Assembly: GCF_002086515.1 (NCBI RefSeq)
Contig: NZ_MVHH01000012.1
Span: 1-64,000 of the forward strand
Direction of reading: 5' to 3'
Length of the DNA: 64,000 nucleotides
From: Mycolicibacter arupensis
Lineage (GTDB): Bacteria; Actinomycetota; Actinomycetes; Mycobacteriales; Mycobacteriaceae
Shown: positions 1 to 8,553 of the stretch, piece by piece
Numbering within the stretch: position 1 is the stretch's first letter
How the letters are laid out: each line of letters starts with the position of its first letter
Program-made: the position numbers and the translations under genes
Notes under the pieces: model-generated
Told to the model about the DNA's origin: nothing
Database searches by the model: none
Seen by the model: the letters and a program-made list of their open reading frames with translations, nothing else

Positions 1-65
1 GCCCGGCGGGTCACGAGGCTCGACGTAGGAGAGCCGATGCTGGGCCCGCCGAATTGGCCCGGCGG
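1..65 (+). repeat. Single diverged copy of the 55-bp palindromic element
   Basis: This copy carries an outer inverted repeat (GGCGGG at 5-10 with CCCGCC at 45-50) and an inner one (GGCTC at 17-21 with GAGCC at 31-35). The loop GACGTAGGA differs by one base from that of the tandem array at 47676-47980. The linker after the outer arm leads into another GGCGG at 61-65, as in the array. It lies upstream of clgR and is cut by the window edge. Confidence 0.75.
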
Positions 66-67
66 TC

Positions 68-95
68 GGGAACCTTGACGGGCATCGCGTGCGTT
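68..95 (+). promoter_or_regulatory. Putative SigE-type promoter of clgR-psp
   Basis: GGGAAC at 68-73 is followed 18 bases later by CGTT at 92-95, matching the GGAAC/CGTT pattern of mycobacterial SigE-type ECF promoters. It sits 51 bases before the clgR start. The family is known to be SigE-induced in M. tuberculosis; the assignment here is by motif only. Confidence 0.55.
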
Positions 96-146
96 GAGCT
101 TGGTGACTGTCGGTTTCCAGGGGTGACCCGTGAGGGGGAGAGCACG

Positions 147-488
147 ATGACGACATTGCTGCGGGAGTCGGTCGGTGAGGTGCTGCGTCAGGCGCGGACG
201 GCTCAGGGCCGCACGTTGCGTGAGGTGTCGGACTCGGCGCGGGTCAGTCTCGGCTACCTCTCGGAGGTGGAGCGGGGCCGCAAGGAAGCGTCCAGCGAGC
301 TGCTCAACGCGATCTGCGCGGCGCTGCAGATCCCGCTGTCGACGGTGCTGTTCGACGCCGGTACGCGGTTGGCCCGGGCCGAGCGGGCCCAGGCAGCGGT
401 GCTGCACTCCGGAGTGACGCGCATCGATGCCGGCACCAAGGTGGTGATTCCGCCTATTCGGACACTGGCATCGGCGGCCTCGGCGTGA
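147..488 (+). CDS. clgR: ClgR, helix-turn-helix transcriptional regulator
   Basis: This 113-residue XRE-family regulator activates Clp protease and envelope-stress genes in actinobacteria. An HTH domain fills about residues 8-65, with the family-typical stretch [20 protein letters not shown]. The C-terminus ends in ASAASA, resembling the short alanine-rich tail through which ClgR is degraded by ClpP. I chose the ATG at 147 because GGGGGAG precedes it by 7 bases; a longer in-frame reading from 54 has no comparable ribosome site and adds sequence absent from the family. It leads the psp operon. Confidence 0.93.
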   Translation: MTTLLRESVGEVLRQARTAQGRTLREVSDSARVSLGYLSEVERGRKEASSELLNAICAALQIPLSTVLFDAGTRLARAERAQAAVLHSGVTRIDAGTKVVIPPIRTLASAASA

Positions 489-593
489 CGCGCCCGGCCT
501 GAACACCCACCCGAGCACCGCCGACCCGATAAATTGGTCAGCGGTAGCAGGGGGAGCGCGACAACACTGGAAACAAGCAGACGGAGCTGACTG

Positions 594-1418
594 ATGGCCA
601 ACCCGTTCGTCAAGGCGTGGAAGTACTTGATGGCGCTGTTCAACTCGAAGATCGACGAGCACGCTGATCCCAAGGTGCAGATCCAGCAGGCGATCGAAGA
701 GGCGCAGCGCCAGCACCAGGCGCTGACTCAGCAGGCCGCCCAGGTGATCGGTAACCAGCGGCAATTGGAGATGCGGCTCAACCGTCAGCTGGCCGACATC
801 GAGAAACTCCAGGTCAATGTGCGTCAGGCCCTGACCCTCGCCGACCAGGCCGTAGCCGCCGGAGACGCGGCGAAGGCAACCGAGTACAACAACGCTGCCG
901 AGGCGTTCGCCGCTCAGCTGGTCACCGCCGAGCAGAGCGTCGAAGACCTCAAGGCCCTGCATGATCAGGCTTTGTCCGCGGCCGTGCAGGCCAAGAAAGC
1001 CGTCGAGCAGAACGCCATGGTGCTGCAGCAGAAGATCGCTGAGCGCACCAAGCTGCTCAGCCAGCTCGAGCAGGCCAAGATGCAGGAGCAGGTCAGTGCC
1101 TCGCTGCGCTCGATGAGCGAGATCGCCGCTCCCGGAACCACTCCGAGCCTCGACGAGGTGCGCGACAAGATCGAGCGGCGCTATGCGAACGCCATCGGAG
1201 CTGCCGAGTTGGCGCAGGGGTCGGTGCAGGGCCGCATGATCGAGGTCGAGCAGGCCGGTATCCAGATGGCCGGCCATTCGCGGCTTGAGCAGATTCGGGC
1301 TTCCATGCGGGGCGAGTCGTTACCTGCGGGTGGGGCCGCGACCGCTCCGGGCCAGGCCACTCCGGCGACGCCGCAGTCTGGCGCCCATCCCACCCCCGAG
1401 AATCCGCTGGGAAGGTAG
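594..1418 (+). CDS. pspA: PspA/IM30 family envelope-stress protein (35 kDa antigen)
   Basis: This 274-residue protein is the peripheral membrane effector of the phage-shock response and binds and stabilises stressed membranes. It starts with the amphipathic helix [16 protein letters not shown] and continues as a long Gln/Ala/Glu-rich coiled coil to about residue 225. The tail is rich in Pro, Gly and Ala. CGGAG lies 7 bases before the ATG. It follows clgR by 105 bases and is followed within 4 bases by pspM, so clgR, pspA and pspM read as one operon. Length and sequence fit the mycobacterial 35 kDa antigen. Confidence 0.95.
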   Translation: MANPFVKAWKYLMALFNSKIDEHADPKVQIQQAIEEAQRQHQALTQQAAQVIGNQRQLEMRLNRQLADIEKLQVNVRQALTLADQAVAAGDAAKATEYNNAAEAFAAQLVTAEQSVEDLKALHDQALSAAVQAKKAVEQNAMVLQQKIAERTKLLSQLEQAKMQEQVSASLRSMSEIAAPGTTPSLDEVRDKIERRYANAIGAAELAQGSVQGRMIEVEQAGIQMAGHSRLEQIRASMRGESLPAGGAATAPGQATPATPQSGAHPTPENPLGR

Positions 1419-1422
1419 TCAC

Positions 1423-2259
1423 GTGGCCGCGACGCTCGGAGGCACCACCCGTCACTCGCTGCTGCAGCGCGCCGTGGACCGTGCGAGCGAGGCCGCCGAC
1501 GTCCTCGCCGACAAACTGGGGGCGCTGGCCGATCCCCGGGCCAGAATGCTCCGCAAACGGCGCTGGGCTCTGCGGCTGGGGTTGTTTTTCAGCGCCTCGT
1601 GCGGATTCTGGGCGCTGGTCACGGCCGTGCTGGCGTCGTGGGCCACACCGGTGTGGGTATTGCTGATCACCGGGCTGATCGCCGCCGGGGCGGCCGCCCC
1701 GGCGACGCTGCTGTTGCTGCGCTACCGCTGGCTGCGGGCGGCTCCGCTGCCGGCTGTGCGCGCACCCGCCTCCCGCCGGCTGCCGCCGCCCGGCTCGGCG
1801 GCCCGGCCGGCGATGTACGCCCTAGGTGCCTCCGAGCGTGGAATGGTCTCGCTGCTGGGCGTGCTCGAGCGGGGCGGACTACTGCCCGCCGATGAGATCA
1901 CCGAACTGACTGAGGCCGTGAACCGCGCCTCATCGACCATGGCGGCCACGGCGGCAGAGGTGGTGTCTATGGAACGCGCCGTGCAGCACAGCGCACAATC
2001 ACGTCAGTACCTGGTTCCGACCATCAATGCGTTCACCGCACAGCTCAGCGCCGGTGTCCGCCAGTACAACGAGATGGTCACCGCCGCAGCACAGCTGGTT
2101 GCCTCGGCCAACGACGGCACGCCGACATCTGCAGCTGAGCCGGCGAACTCCCCGATGTCGCAGCGGCGCTACCGCGAGGAACTGGCCGGCGCCACCGACC
2201 GAATGCTGGGCTGGGCGCAGGCGTTCGACGAACTGGCCGAGTTGCCCCGGGTCGTCTAG
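1423..2259 (+). CDS. pspM: PspM-like membrane protein of the psp operon
   Basis: This 278-residue integral membrane protein corresponds by position to mycobacterial PspM (Rv2743c), which binds PspA at the membrane. Two adjacent hydrophobic segments lie at about residues 45-92, followed by a Pro/Ala-rich linker and a helical C-terminal half with many Gln and Ser. GTG at 1423 is preferred: GGAAGG lies 7 bases upstream and the start is only 4 bases after the pspA stop. The frame stays open upstream inside pspA but that is overlap. The stop overlaps the convergent DUF5313 gene by 4 bases, so no pspN follows. Confidence 0.85.
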   Translation: MAATLGGTTRHSLLQRAVDRASEAADVLADKLGALADPRARMLRKRRWALRLGLFFSASCGFWALVTAVLASWATPVWVLLITGLIAAGAAAPATLLLLRYRWLRAAPLPAVRAPASRRLPPPGSAARPAMYALGASERGMVSLLGVLERGGLLPADEITELTEAVNRASSTMAATAAEVVSMERAVQHSAQSRQYLVPTINAFTAQLSAGVRQYNEMVTAAAQLVASANDGTPTSAAEPANSPMSQRRYREELAGATDRMLGWAQAFDELAELPRVV

Positions 2260-2678
2260 ATGTCGTCGCTGCGCTGATCGACCGTTTCCGGCCGGGGACC
2301 GTAGCGCTCCTCGTAGGACCGGTGAATGTGGGCGTCGCGCTCCCGCTTTCGCGCGTTGGCGAGCTCCGGGTCCAGGCCGTGCATTCGCAGCATGTGCGTG
2401 CGCCACACCTTGTTCAGCGCGTGTGCGAACAGAATCACCATGAACCAGATCGGAAACGTCATGCTGAACCGCGTCATGAAGTCCGTCGGGAACAGCCAGA
2501 ACGGGATCAGGATCAGCGTCGTCGGAATGGCGGCGCGCAGGATCATCCGGACGGTGGCACCCGGGCCGGCCAGGTCGTTGCGGACCCAGTCCTGCAGTTC
2601 TCGGGGCAACGGACGTCCGTAGCAGTACCGGATGTATTGAATCGGGCTAGGGCGGTCAGGCTTGGGACTTGGGCGCAC
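2256..2678 (-). CDS. DUF5313 family membrane protein
   Basis: This 140-residue protein has the conserved actinobacterial N-terminus RPSPIQYIRYCYGRPLP. Two hydrophobic helices lie at about residues 44-63 and 72-88, and the C-terminus is basic and tyrosine-containing (YEERYGPRP). The start is a GTG at 2678 with a weak ribosome site; no earlier Met exists. It sits convergent to pspM where I would expect pspN. The function is unknown. Confidence 0.75.
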   Translation of the reverse strand: MRPSPKPDRPSPIQYIRYCYGRPLPRELQDWVRNDLAGPGATVRMILRAAIPTTLILIPFWLFPTDFMTRFSMTFPIWFMVILFAHALNKVWRTHMLRMHGLDPELANARKRERDAHIHRSYEERYGPRPETVDQRSDDI

Positions 2679-2688
2679 AGCGGTGACT

Positions 2689-3135
2689 CTAGAACGTCGG
2701 CCGCAGCGCCGGGAACACGGTTGCCGCCACCGCCCGCAGCGTCGCCTTGAACATGTCGAAGAAGTCGAAGTAGTCGCGCCACAACGTGATACGGCCGTGG
2801 TGCACCTCGAAGACCCCGCACACCCAGAACTGCAGCCGCAGCGGTCCGAAGATCAGCGCATCGGTGCGCTCGGTGAGCACGGACGCGCCGTCGGCGGCGA
2901 TGCGATGGGTCCGCACATCGAACGTCCCCCGCCCCGCCAGCCGCCGGAACACGCCGACAGTGGCGCTACGGCCGTAGATGGTCGGCAGTCCGACGTTCTG
3001 ATACACGACATCCTCAGCGAGCAGCGCTGACGCGGTCTCGAGGTCGTCGTCGCGGAGGGCCTCCAGGAACGTCTCCACGATGCGGATGATCTCGGCGGCC
3101 TCTACGGTGCTCTGCTGCCCGGTCGGTTCGGTCAT
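2689..3135 (-). CDS. ephG: Limonene-1,2-epoxide hydrolase family protein (EphG-like)
   Basis: This 148-residue member of the LEH/SnoaL-like alpha+beta barrel fold hydrates epoxides to diols without a covalent intermediate. The catalytic pattern of the family is visible: Y45 and N47 in VYQNVG, R90 and D92 in TERTDAL, and D121 in LWRDYFD. The ATG at 3135 starts the family-typical sequence. It lacks a ribosome site but has a TAGGGT -10 element 7 bases upstream, suggesting a leaderless mRNA. A longer reading upstream overlaps the divergent glycosyltransferase and is rejected. Confidence 0.87.
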   Translation of the reverse strand: MTEPTGQQSTVEAAEIIRIVETFLEALRDDDLETASALLAEDVVYQNVGLPTIYGRSATVGVFRRLAGRGTFDVRTHRIAADGASVLTERTDALIFGPLRLQFWVCGVFEVHHGRITLWRDYFDFFDMFKATLRAVAATVFPALRPTF

Positions 3136-3142
3136 GCCTGCC

Positions 3143-3148
3143 ACCCTA
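3143..3148 (-). promoter_or_regulatory. Putative leaderless -10 element of ephG
   Basis: TAGGGT on the minus strand fits TANNNT and ends 7 bases before the ATG at 3135, so transcription would start at the start codon. No Shine-Dalgarno is present. Confidence 0.5.
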
Positions 3149-3177
3149 AGCCTGAGGGGCTGTGGCACGGTAGGCCG

Positions 3178-4350
3178 ATGCGAGTGGTGGTGGTTGCCGG
3201 ACCTGATCCCGGTCACGCGTTCCCGGCCATAGCGCTGTGCAGGCGCTTCGCGGAGGCCGGAGACTCGCCGACGTTGCTGACCGGGGTGCGGTGGCTGGAC
3301 ACCGCGCGCGGCGCCGGGATCGACGCCGCGGAGCTGCTCGGACTCGATCCCACCGACGCTGACGACGACGCGGACGACGGGGCCAAGCTCCATCGGCGGG
3401 CGGCGCGGATGGCGGTGCAGAACCGCGAACAGCTGCGGGCTCTTGCGCCGGACCTGGTGGTCTCCGACGTCATCACGGCATGCGGGGGCATGGCCGCTGA
3501 ACTGCTCGGGATCGGGTGGGTCGAGCTCAGCCCCCACCCGCTGTACCTGCCGTCGAAGGGATTGCCGCCGATCGGCAGCGGGCTGGCGCCAGGGACCGGT
3601 GTGGGCGGCCGGCTGCGGGATGCGGTGATGCGGTCACTGACGGCGAGGTCGGTGCGCGGCGGCATGCGTCAGCGGGCCGAGGCGCGGGTGAGTATCGGCC
3701 TGCCCGGGCTCGACCCGGGACCACTGCGGCGGTTGATCGCGACGCTGCCCGCACTTGAGGTGCCCCGACCCGACTGGCCAGCCGAGGCTGTGGTGGTGGG
3801 GCCGCTGCATTTCGAGCCCACCGAGCAGGTGCTGTCCGTTCCGCCCGGCCGCGGTCCGCTGGTGGTGGTGGCGCCGTCCACCGCCTCGACCGGAGCCGCG
3901 GGGCTCGCCGAACTCGCCGTGGAGCACCTGGTGCCCGGTACCGGGCTGCCCGCTGGCGCCCGGGTGGCGGTGTCGCGCCTGGGAGGCCCTGCCCTGGCGC
4001 TGCCGCCGTGGGCGGTCGCCGGACTGGGACGCCAGGATGAACTGCTGACCCACGCCGACGTCGTCGTCTGCGGTGGGGGGCACGGCATGGTGGCCAAGAC
4101 GCTGCTGGCCGGGGTGCCGCTGGTGGTCGTGCCCGGTGGCGGGGACCAGTGGGAGCTCGCCAACCGGGTGGTGCGCCACGGCAGTGGTCGGCTGATCCGG
4201 CCGTTGAGCGGGCCTGCGCTGGCCGAGGCGGTCGGCGACGTCTTGGCGACGCCGAGCTACCGCGAGGCCGCTCGGCGGGCCGCAGGCACCGCCTCAGAAG
4301 TAGCCGATCCGGTACGGGTGTGCCACGAAGCGCTGTCGGGCAGTGGGTAG
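3178..4350 (+). CDS. UGT/MGT-type glycosyltransferase
   Basis: This 390-residue GT-B fold glycosyltransferase corresponds by position to Rv2739c. The N-terminal domain opens with VVVVAGPDPGHAFPAIAL, the acceptor-side loop of the MurG/UGT group. The C-terminal nucleotide-sugar domain contains HADVVVCGGGHGMVAKTLLAG and VVVPGGGDQWELANRV, the family's donor-binding signature. Donor and acceptor cannot be read from sequence. It is divergent from ephG and is followed 9 bases later by the DUF3046 gene. Confidence 0.85.
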   Translation: MRVVVVAGPDPGHAFPAIALCRRFAEAGDSPTLLTGVRWLDTARGAGIDAAELLGLDPTDADDDADDGAKLHRRAARMAVQNREQLRALAPDLVVSDVITACGGMAAELLGIGWVELSPHPLYLPSKGLPPIGSGLAPGTGVGGRLRDAVMRSLTARSVRGGMRQRAEARVSIGLPGLDPGPLRRLIATLPALEVPRPDWPAEAVVVGPLHFEPTEQVLSVPPGRGPLVVVAPSTASTGAAGLAELAVEHLVPGTGLPAGARVAVSRLGGPALALPPWAVAGLGRQDELLTHADVVVCGGGHGMVAKTLLAGVPLVVVPGGGDQWELANRVVRHGSGRLIRPLSGPALAEAVGDVLATPSYREAARRAAGTASEVADPVRVCHEALSGSG

Positions 4351-4353
4351 GTT
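4348..4353 (+). promoter_or_regulatory. Putative leaderless -10 element of the DUF3046 gene
   Basis: TAGGTT fits TANNNT and lies 6 bases before the GTG at 4360. Its first three bases are the stop codon of the glycosyltransferase gene. Confidence 0.5.
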
Positions 4354-4359
4354 GGCGGT

Positions 4360-4554
4360 GTGCGCCTGACCGAATTCCACGAACGGGTCACGATGCGTTT
4401 TGGTGCCGCCTACGGCACCACAGTGCTGGCTGACCATGTGCTGGCGGCCGTGGGCGGACGCACCGCAGCGCAGGCCATTGAGGACGGGGTGGAACCACGG
4501 GACGTGTGGTGGGCGCTGTGCACCGACTTCGACGTGCCCCGCGATCAGTGGTGA
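4360..4554 (+). CDS. DUF3046 family small protein
   Basis: This 64-residue protein opens MRLTEFHERVTMRFG and ends with the conserved WWALCTDFDVPRDQW, typical of DUF3046 (Rv2738c position, between the glycosyltransferase and recA). It is acidic and soluble, of unknown function. The GTG start lacks a ribosome site and appears leaderless. Its 3' end overlaps the convergent TetR gene by 10 bases. Confidence 0.88.
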   Translation: MRLTEFHERVTMRFGAAYGTTVLADHVLAAVGGRTAAQAIEDGVEPRDVWWALCTDFDVPRDQW

Positions 4555-5195
4555 GGCTGATCGCCGTGCGCCACGATGCTGCGGACCAGGGCGACGGACA
4601 GGTCTGAACAGATGGCGGCCAGTTCGGTGGTGGTCTCGACCGGGTTGGCCAGCCAGGTTTCGATGATCTGGTTCACCCCACCGACGATGAAGAGCGCTCC
4701 GCGGCGTAATTCCGCGGGCGCCAGAACCTGACCGTCGAGCACGCCGGGGGCGTGTTCGACGATCGCATCGGTGATCATGTCGAGGATGCCCGCGCGGTGT
4801 TCGTTGAGTCCCGGGATCGCCGACAGGTCGCTGGTCGCGATGCGGTGGATACAGGGATCGGCGGCGATCAGGTCCAGAAATGCCGTCAGTGCCGACCGGA
4901 GTTTGTCCGCGAGTGTGCCGGGGTCGCCGATGCCGGCGGTGACCATCGCTTCGAGCAGTTGGTCGCGGACGTCGTCGGAGACCGCGAAGAACAGCGCGTC
5001 GCGCGTGGGAAACTGCTCGTAGAAGTAGCGCGGGGTGAGCCCCGCGGCAGTGCACACGCCTCGAACGGTGACTTCGCCGATGCCCGACTCGCCCCAGATC
5101 TGGCGTCCGGCGGCCAGCAGCTTGCTGCGACGCTCCGCACGGCGGTCGACCGCGCTGATTCCGCCGTAGTCCCGCACGACCTCAGGGCGCTTCAT
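4545..5195 (-). CDS. TetR family transcriptional regulator
   Basis: This 216-residue regulator has an N-terminal HTH at about residues 17-63 (ending TPRYFYEQFPTRDALFFAV) and an all-helical ligand-binding C-terminal domain. It is divergent from the DUF2236 gene at 5267, its likely target. I prefer the ATG at 5195: TAAGGT lies 7 bases upstream as a leaderless -10, and AAGG can also act as a weak ribosome site. GTG at 5204 and ATG at 5201 are alternatives. Confidence 0.88.
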   Translation of the reverse strand: MKRPEVVRDYGGISAVDRRAERRSKLLAAGRQIWGESGIGEVTVRGVCTAAGLTPRYFYEQFPTRDALFFAVSDDVRDQLLEAMVTAGIGDPGTLADKLRSALTAFLDLIAADPCIHRIATSDLSAIPGLNEHRAGILDMITDAIVEHAPGVLDGQVLAPAELRRGALFIVGGVNQIIETWLANPVETTTELAAICSDLSVALVRSIVAHGDQPHH

Positions 5196-5202
5196 TGACA
5201 TC

Positions 5203-5208
5203 ACCTTA
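5203..5208 (-). promoter_or_regulatory. Putative leaderless -10 element of the tetR gene
   Basis: TAAGGT on the minus strand lies 7 bases before the ATG at 5195. Confidence 0.4.
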
Positions 5209-5232
5209 CTGGCGCCCGTAGATTCGGAACAC

Positions 5233-5243
5233 GGATGTTATCC
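5233..5243. promoter_or_regulatory. Short dyad, possible TetR operator
   Basis: GGAT-GTT-ATCC is a perfect 4-bp-arm inverted repeat in the 71-base divergent interval between the TetR and DUF2236 genes. It is short, so the operator assignment rests mainly on location. Confidence 0.3.
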
Positions 5244-5266
5244 AAAATATCGCTGGAGGCTGCCCG

Positions 5267-6493
5267 ATGAACGCGCCCGCGCTGACCGTCCCCGCCCGCC
5301 ACCCGGCCGGCCCCGGAACCGTTCCGGCCAGTATTCGGGTGCTCGCGACAGCGTTGGCGATCGCCAAGCCCACACCGCAGCGGTGGCGCAAGATCGGTGA
5401 GGACCTGACCGTCGGAGACGAACCGATGGCGAGGCTGGTCGACTGGATGTCGAGCGCCGGGGCCGGTGATGCACGGTCGATCTTCAACCAGATGCTGACT
5501 CATGGCCTGGCCAGCGTGCCGAATGCGCCCACACCATTGCGGGAGTTCTTCGGCGAATTCGAGCCCATCCCGGACTGGGTCGACATGGCCCGGGTGCGAC
5601 GGGGGCAACGAGCCCTGCGCCGCGGTGGTTCCGACGGCACCTACATCGCCCGAGACGTGTCGTTCCTGGGCGGTTATCAGTTCTCCTCGTTCAACAAGAC
5701 GCTGCTGCGCACCGGAGTGCTGGAAAAGGGATCGAACAAGCGCTTCGCCGAGACGTTGCAGTGGGCCCTGGATGTCAGCGCCGAGGGTGGTCTGGAGCCG
5801 CTCGGCATCGGATATCAGGCCACCATCCGGGTCCGGCTGATCCATGAGTTCGTTCGGCGCCATGTGGCTGCGTTGCCGGACTGGCGCAGTGACGAATGGG
5901 GCTTGCCGGTCAATCAGACCGACATGGCGGCCACCCTGGTGGGAGCGTTGATCGCACCGCCGGCGGGTGGGCTGGCGCTGGGAATCGTGATGTCCCCGTC
6001 CGAGTTGGAGGACATCGCCCACCTGACGCGCTATGTCGGCTGGCTGATGGGTGTCCGAGACGACTGGCTGCCCGGCAGTTTTCGTGACGGCATCCGCATC
6101 CTTTACCAGACTCTCGGTGCGCTGTCGGCGCCCGATGAGAGCACCAAACAGCTTGCAGGACCGATGGCCGACGACCCGCTGGAATGGCACTACCCAGTCC
6201 TGGCCGGTCTGCGGCGGCGCATCGCACGTTCCCAGCATCTATCTCTGACCAGCAGCTTTCTCGGACCGCGCACGATGCGGAAGCTGGGTCTGCCGGCATT
6301 CGTGCTGCCGTGGTACCCGCTGGTGCGGATCCCGTTGAACCTGGCGCGCAGCGCTGCGGCGCTGACGCTGCCCGGCGGGCAGGACCGCGCGGCGCGGCGG
6401 GGAAGGCGCGAGCAAGAGGCGTTCATGCGCACCATGATGGGCGCCGGGGACACCACTATCGGGGCTTCCGCGCACGTCATGCACGTGGCATAG
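5267..6493 (+). CDS. DUF2236 / MpaB-Lcp type haem oxygenase-like protein
   Basis: This 408-residue protein belongs to the family that includes latex-clearing protein Lcp and the fungal MpaB oxygenase, which use a b-type haem. The stretch [12 protein letters not shown] matches the family motif carrying the conserved Arg and proposed haem-ligand His. A hydrophobic Ala/Gly-rich helix follows near residues 225-245. GGAGG lies 7 bases before the ATG. The divergent TetR gene suggests ligand-responsive control. The substrate is unknown. Confidence 0.83.
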   Translation: MNAPALTVPARHPAGPGTVPASIRVLATALAIAKPTPQRWRKIGEDLTVGDEPMARLVDWMSSAGAGDARSIFNQMLTHGLASVPNAPTPLREFFGEFEPIPDWVDMARVRRGQRALRRGGSDGTYIARDVSFLGGYQFSSFNKTLLRTGVLEKGSNKRFAETLQWALDVSAEGGLEPLGIGYQATIRVRLIHEFVRRHVAALPDWRSDEWGLPVNQTDMAATLVGALIAPPAGGLALGIVMSPSELEDIAHLTRYVGWLMGVRDDWLPGSFRDGIRILYQTLGALSAPDESTKQLAGPMADDPLEWHYPVLAGLRRRIARSQHLSLTSSFLGPRTMRKLGLPAFVLPWYPLVRIPLNLARSAAALTLPGGQDRAARRGRREQEAFMRTMMGAGDTTIGASAHVMHVA

Positions 6494-6560
6494 CGCATCC
6501 CCCTCACGGGCGCAGTCGCGCGGAGATGATCAGCCACGCGCGACACGCCGCGCCGCTGAT

Positions 6561-6588
6561 TTGATTCGAACATTCGTTCGCCTACTGT
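6561..6588 (+). promoter_or_regulatory. recA promoter with embedded LexA (SOS) box
   Basis: TTGATT (6561-6566) and TACTGT (6583-6588) form -35/-10 hexamers 16 bases apart. The SOS box TCGAAC-ATTC-GTTCGC (6566-6581) fills the spacer and differs from the mycobacterial consensus TCGAAC-N4-GTTCGA in its last base only. LexA bound here would block RNA polymerase directly. Confidence 0.8.
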
Positions 6589-6616
6589 GGAGGCAGTTCG
6601 TTCGGCCTGACGGAGT

Positions 6617-6639
6617 TTGTCGGACCCCGTCGCTAGCGT
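6617..6639 (+). promoter_or_regulatory. RecA-NDp (PafBC-type) promoter of recA
   Basis: TTGTCGGAC, 8 bases, then TAGCGT matches the LexA-independent DNA-damage promoter (TTGTCRGTG-N8-TANNNT) activated by PafBC in mycobacteria. It would give a roughly 50-base leader before the recA ATG. Confidence 0.75.
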
Positions 6640-6695
6640 CACGGCCAACCGACCGACAACCGGTCAACCGAACACCGAACCACAGGAGAGGCATC

Positions 6696-7745
6696 ATGGC
6701 GCAAGCGCCCGATCGCGAAAAAGCACTCGAACTGGCGATGGCCCAGATCGACAAGAACTTCGGCAAAGGCTCAGTGATGCGCCTCGGCGACGAGGTGCGT
6801 CAGCCGATCTCGGTCATCCCGACAGGATCGATCGCCCTGGATGTGGCGCTGGGTATCGGCGGCCTGCCCCGGGGCCGCGTCGTCGAGATCTACGGCCCGG
6901 AGTCCTCCGGCAAGACCACCGTGGCATTGCACGCGGTGGCCAATGCCCAGGCCGCCGGTGGGATCGCGGCGTTCATCGACGCCGAGCACGCGCTGGACCC
7001 GGAGTACGCCAAGAAGCTCGGCGTGGACACCGATTCGCTGCTGGTATCCCAGCCAGACACCGGCGAGCAGGCGCTGGAGATCGCCGACACGCTGATCCGT
7101 TCCGGCGCGCTGGACATCCTGGTCATCGACTCGGTGGCCGCCCTGGTGCCGCGTGCGGAGATCGAGGGGGAGATGGGCGATAGCCACGTCGGCCTGCAGG
7201 CCCGGCTGATGAGCCAGGCGCTGCGGAAGATGACCGGCGCGCTGAACAATTCGGGTACCACCGCCATCTTCATCAACCAATTGCGGGAGAAGATCGGGGT
7301 GATGTTCGGCAGTCCCGAAACCACCACGGGTGGAAAGGCTTTGAAGTTCTACGCATCAGTGCGCCTGGACGTGCGGCGGATTGAGACCCTCAAGGACGGC
7401 ACCGACGCGGTCGGTAACCGCACCCGGGTCAAAGTCGTCAAGAACAAGGTGTCGCCGCCGTTCAAGCAGGCCGAGTTCGACATCCTCTACGGCCGCGGAA
7501 TCAGCCGGGAGGGCTCGCTGATCGACATGGGTGTGGACCAGGGCTTCATCCGCAAGTCCGGCTCCTGGTTCACCTACGACGGCGAACAGCTGGGGCAGGG
7601 CAAGGAGAATGCCCGAAACTACCTGCTGACCAACGTTGACGTGGCTAACGAGATCGAGAAGAAGATCAAGGAGAAGCTCGGTATCGGCGCCGTCCTGACC
7701 GATGAGCTGGCCGATGACGTCCTGCCCGCCCCTGTCGACTTCTGA
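6696..7745 (+). CDS. recA: Recombinase RecA
   Basis: This 349-residue ATP-dependent strand-exchange protein is also the co-protease that triggers LexA self-cleavage. Walker A is GPESSGKTT, and [21 protein letters not shown] is the DNA-binding L2 region. The ATG at 6696 follows AGGAGAGGC. The KNKVSPPFK site, where M. tuberculosis RecA carries an intein, is uninterrupted here. Two damage-responsive promoter signals lie upstream and recX overlaps the 3' end. Confidence 0.99.
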   Translation: MAQAPDREKALELAMAQIDKNFGKGSVMRLGDEVRQPISVIPTGSIALDVALGIGGLPRGRVVEIYGPESSGKTTVALHAVANAQAAGGIAAFIDAEHALDPEYAKKLGVDTDSLLVSQPDTGEQALEIADTLIRSGALDILVIDSVAALVPRAEIEGEMGDSHVGLQARLMSQALRKMTGALNNSGTTAIFINQLREKIGVMFGSPETTTGGKALKFYASVRLDVRRIETLKDGTDAVGNRTRVKVVKNKVSPPFKQAEFDILYGRGISREGSLIDMGVDQGFIRKSGSWFTYDGEQLGQGKENARNYLLTNVDVANEIEKKIKEKLGIGAVLTDELADDVLPAPVDF

Positions 7746-8250
7746 GGCGGTCGAGGCCGATCCGGCCAAACGTGAAGAGCAGGCGAAGGCACTGTGCCTG
7801 CGCCTGCTCACCGCCCGAGCCCGCACCCGAGCTGAGCTTGCGGGCCAGTTGGCCAAACGGGGCTACCCCGATGAGGTCAGTGATCGGGTGCTGGGCCGGC
7901 TGGCCACCGCCGGATTGATCGATGACGCCGATTTCGCCGAGCAGTGGGTGCGATCCCGACGTGAACATGCGGGCAAGGGCCGCAAGGCATTGGCTGCCGA
8001 ACTGCGCACCAAGGGCGTCGACGAGGACGTGATCGCTGGGGCGTTGGAGGGAATCGACGCCGACGCCGAGCGGGACCGCGCCGAACAGTTGGTCCAGGCC
8101 AAGCTCCGCCGAGAGACGCTTGGCGACGACGACGTCAAGATCACCCGCCGGCTGGTGGCGATGCTCGCCCGACGCGGCTACAGCCCGTCGATGTCCTACG
8201 AGGTGGTCAGCGCTGAACTGGCCGTCGAGCGGGAGCGCCGCCGGGTGTGA
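7714..8250 (+). CDS. recX: RecA regulator RecX
   Basis: This 178-residue RecX protein binds and limits RecA filaments. It is built from three-helix repeats ([18 protein letters not shown], the [13 protein letters not shown] block, and [13 protein letters not shown] near the end). Its start overlaps recA by 32 bases, so translation is probably coupled. I prefer the ATG at 7714 ([11 protein letters not shown]), which resembles the M. tuberculosis start; the ATG at 7702 is possible. Confidence 0.93.
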   Translation: MTSCPPLSTSEAVEADPAKREEQAKALCLRLLTARARTRAELAGQLAKRGYPDEVSDRVLGRLATAGLIDDADFAEQWVRSRREHAGKGRKALAAELRTKGVDEDVIAGALEGIDADAERDRAEQLVQAKLRRETLGDDDVKITRRLVAMLARRGYSPSMSYEVVSAELAVERERRRV

Positions 8251-8259
8251 CTGCGCCGC

Positions 8260-8490
8260 TCAGGCCTCTTCGGGTTCTACGTCCTCGTCCTTGCTGGTGA
8301 AGACTTCCTTGGTCCGTTCCACGGCGTGTGTGGCGATCTCCATCGAGTCCTGAACGATCGCGCTGACTCCACCAGAGATGTCGCCGCGGATGATGTCGCT
8401 GGCGTCCTCGACGATGTCAGAGGCCTTCTCGACGGCGTGTGTGGCGATGTCGCGTGCAGCGTTGAATGCGTCCTTGGGGGTGATGGCCAT
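8260..8490 (-). CDS. Small helical protein, function unknown
   Basis: This 76-residue acidic protein starts MAITPKDAFNAARDIATHAV after AGGAG with suitable spacing. It is predicted wholly helical and amphipathic. The phrase IATHAVE occurs twice (about residues 16 and 52), so it may be an internal duplication. It is convergent with recX and lies downstream of the gluABCD genes on the same strand. I do not recognise a characterised family. Confidence 0.7.
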   Translation of the reverse strand: MAITPKDAFNAARDIATHAVEKASDIVEDASDIIRGDISGGVSAIVQDSMEIATHAVERTKEVFTSKDEDVEPEEA

Positions 8491-8553
8491 GGGGATCTCC
8501 TGTCGCTGGCTGTCGAGTCCGACTCTAGACGCCGGGCATCGAGCGCGCAGTGC

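Noticed and set aside
2689-3537. 282-residue version of the epoxide hydrolase
   Set aside because: The extra N-terminal 134 residues overlap the divergent glycosyltransferase and show no homology; the family start is ATG 3135.
7420-7480. RecA intein
   Set aside because: The KNKVSPPFK site where M. tuberculosis carries an intein is continuous, and the protein has the normal 349 residues.
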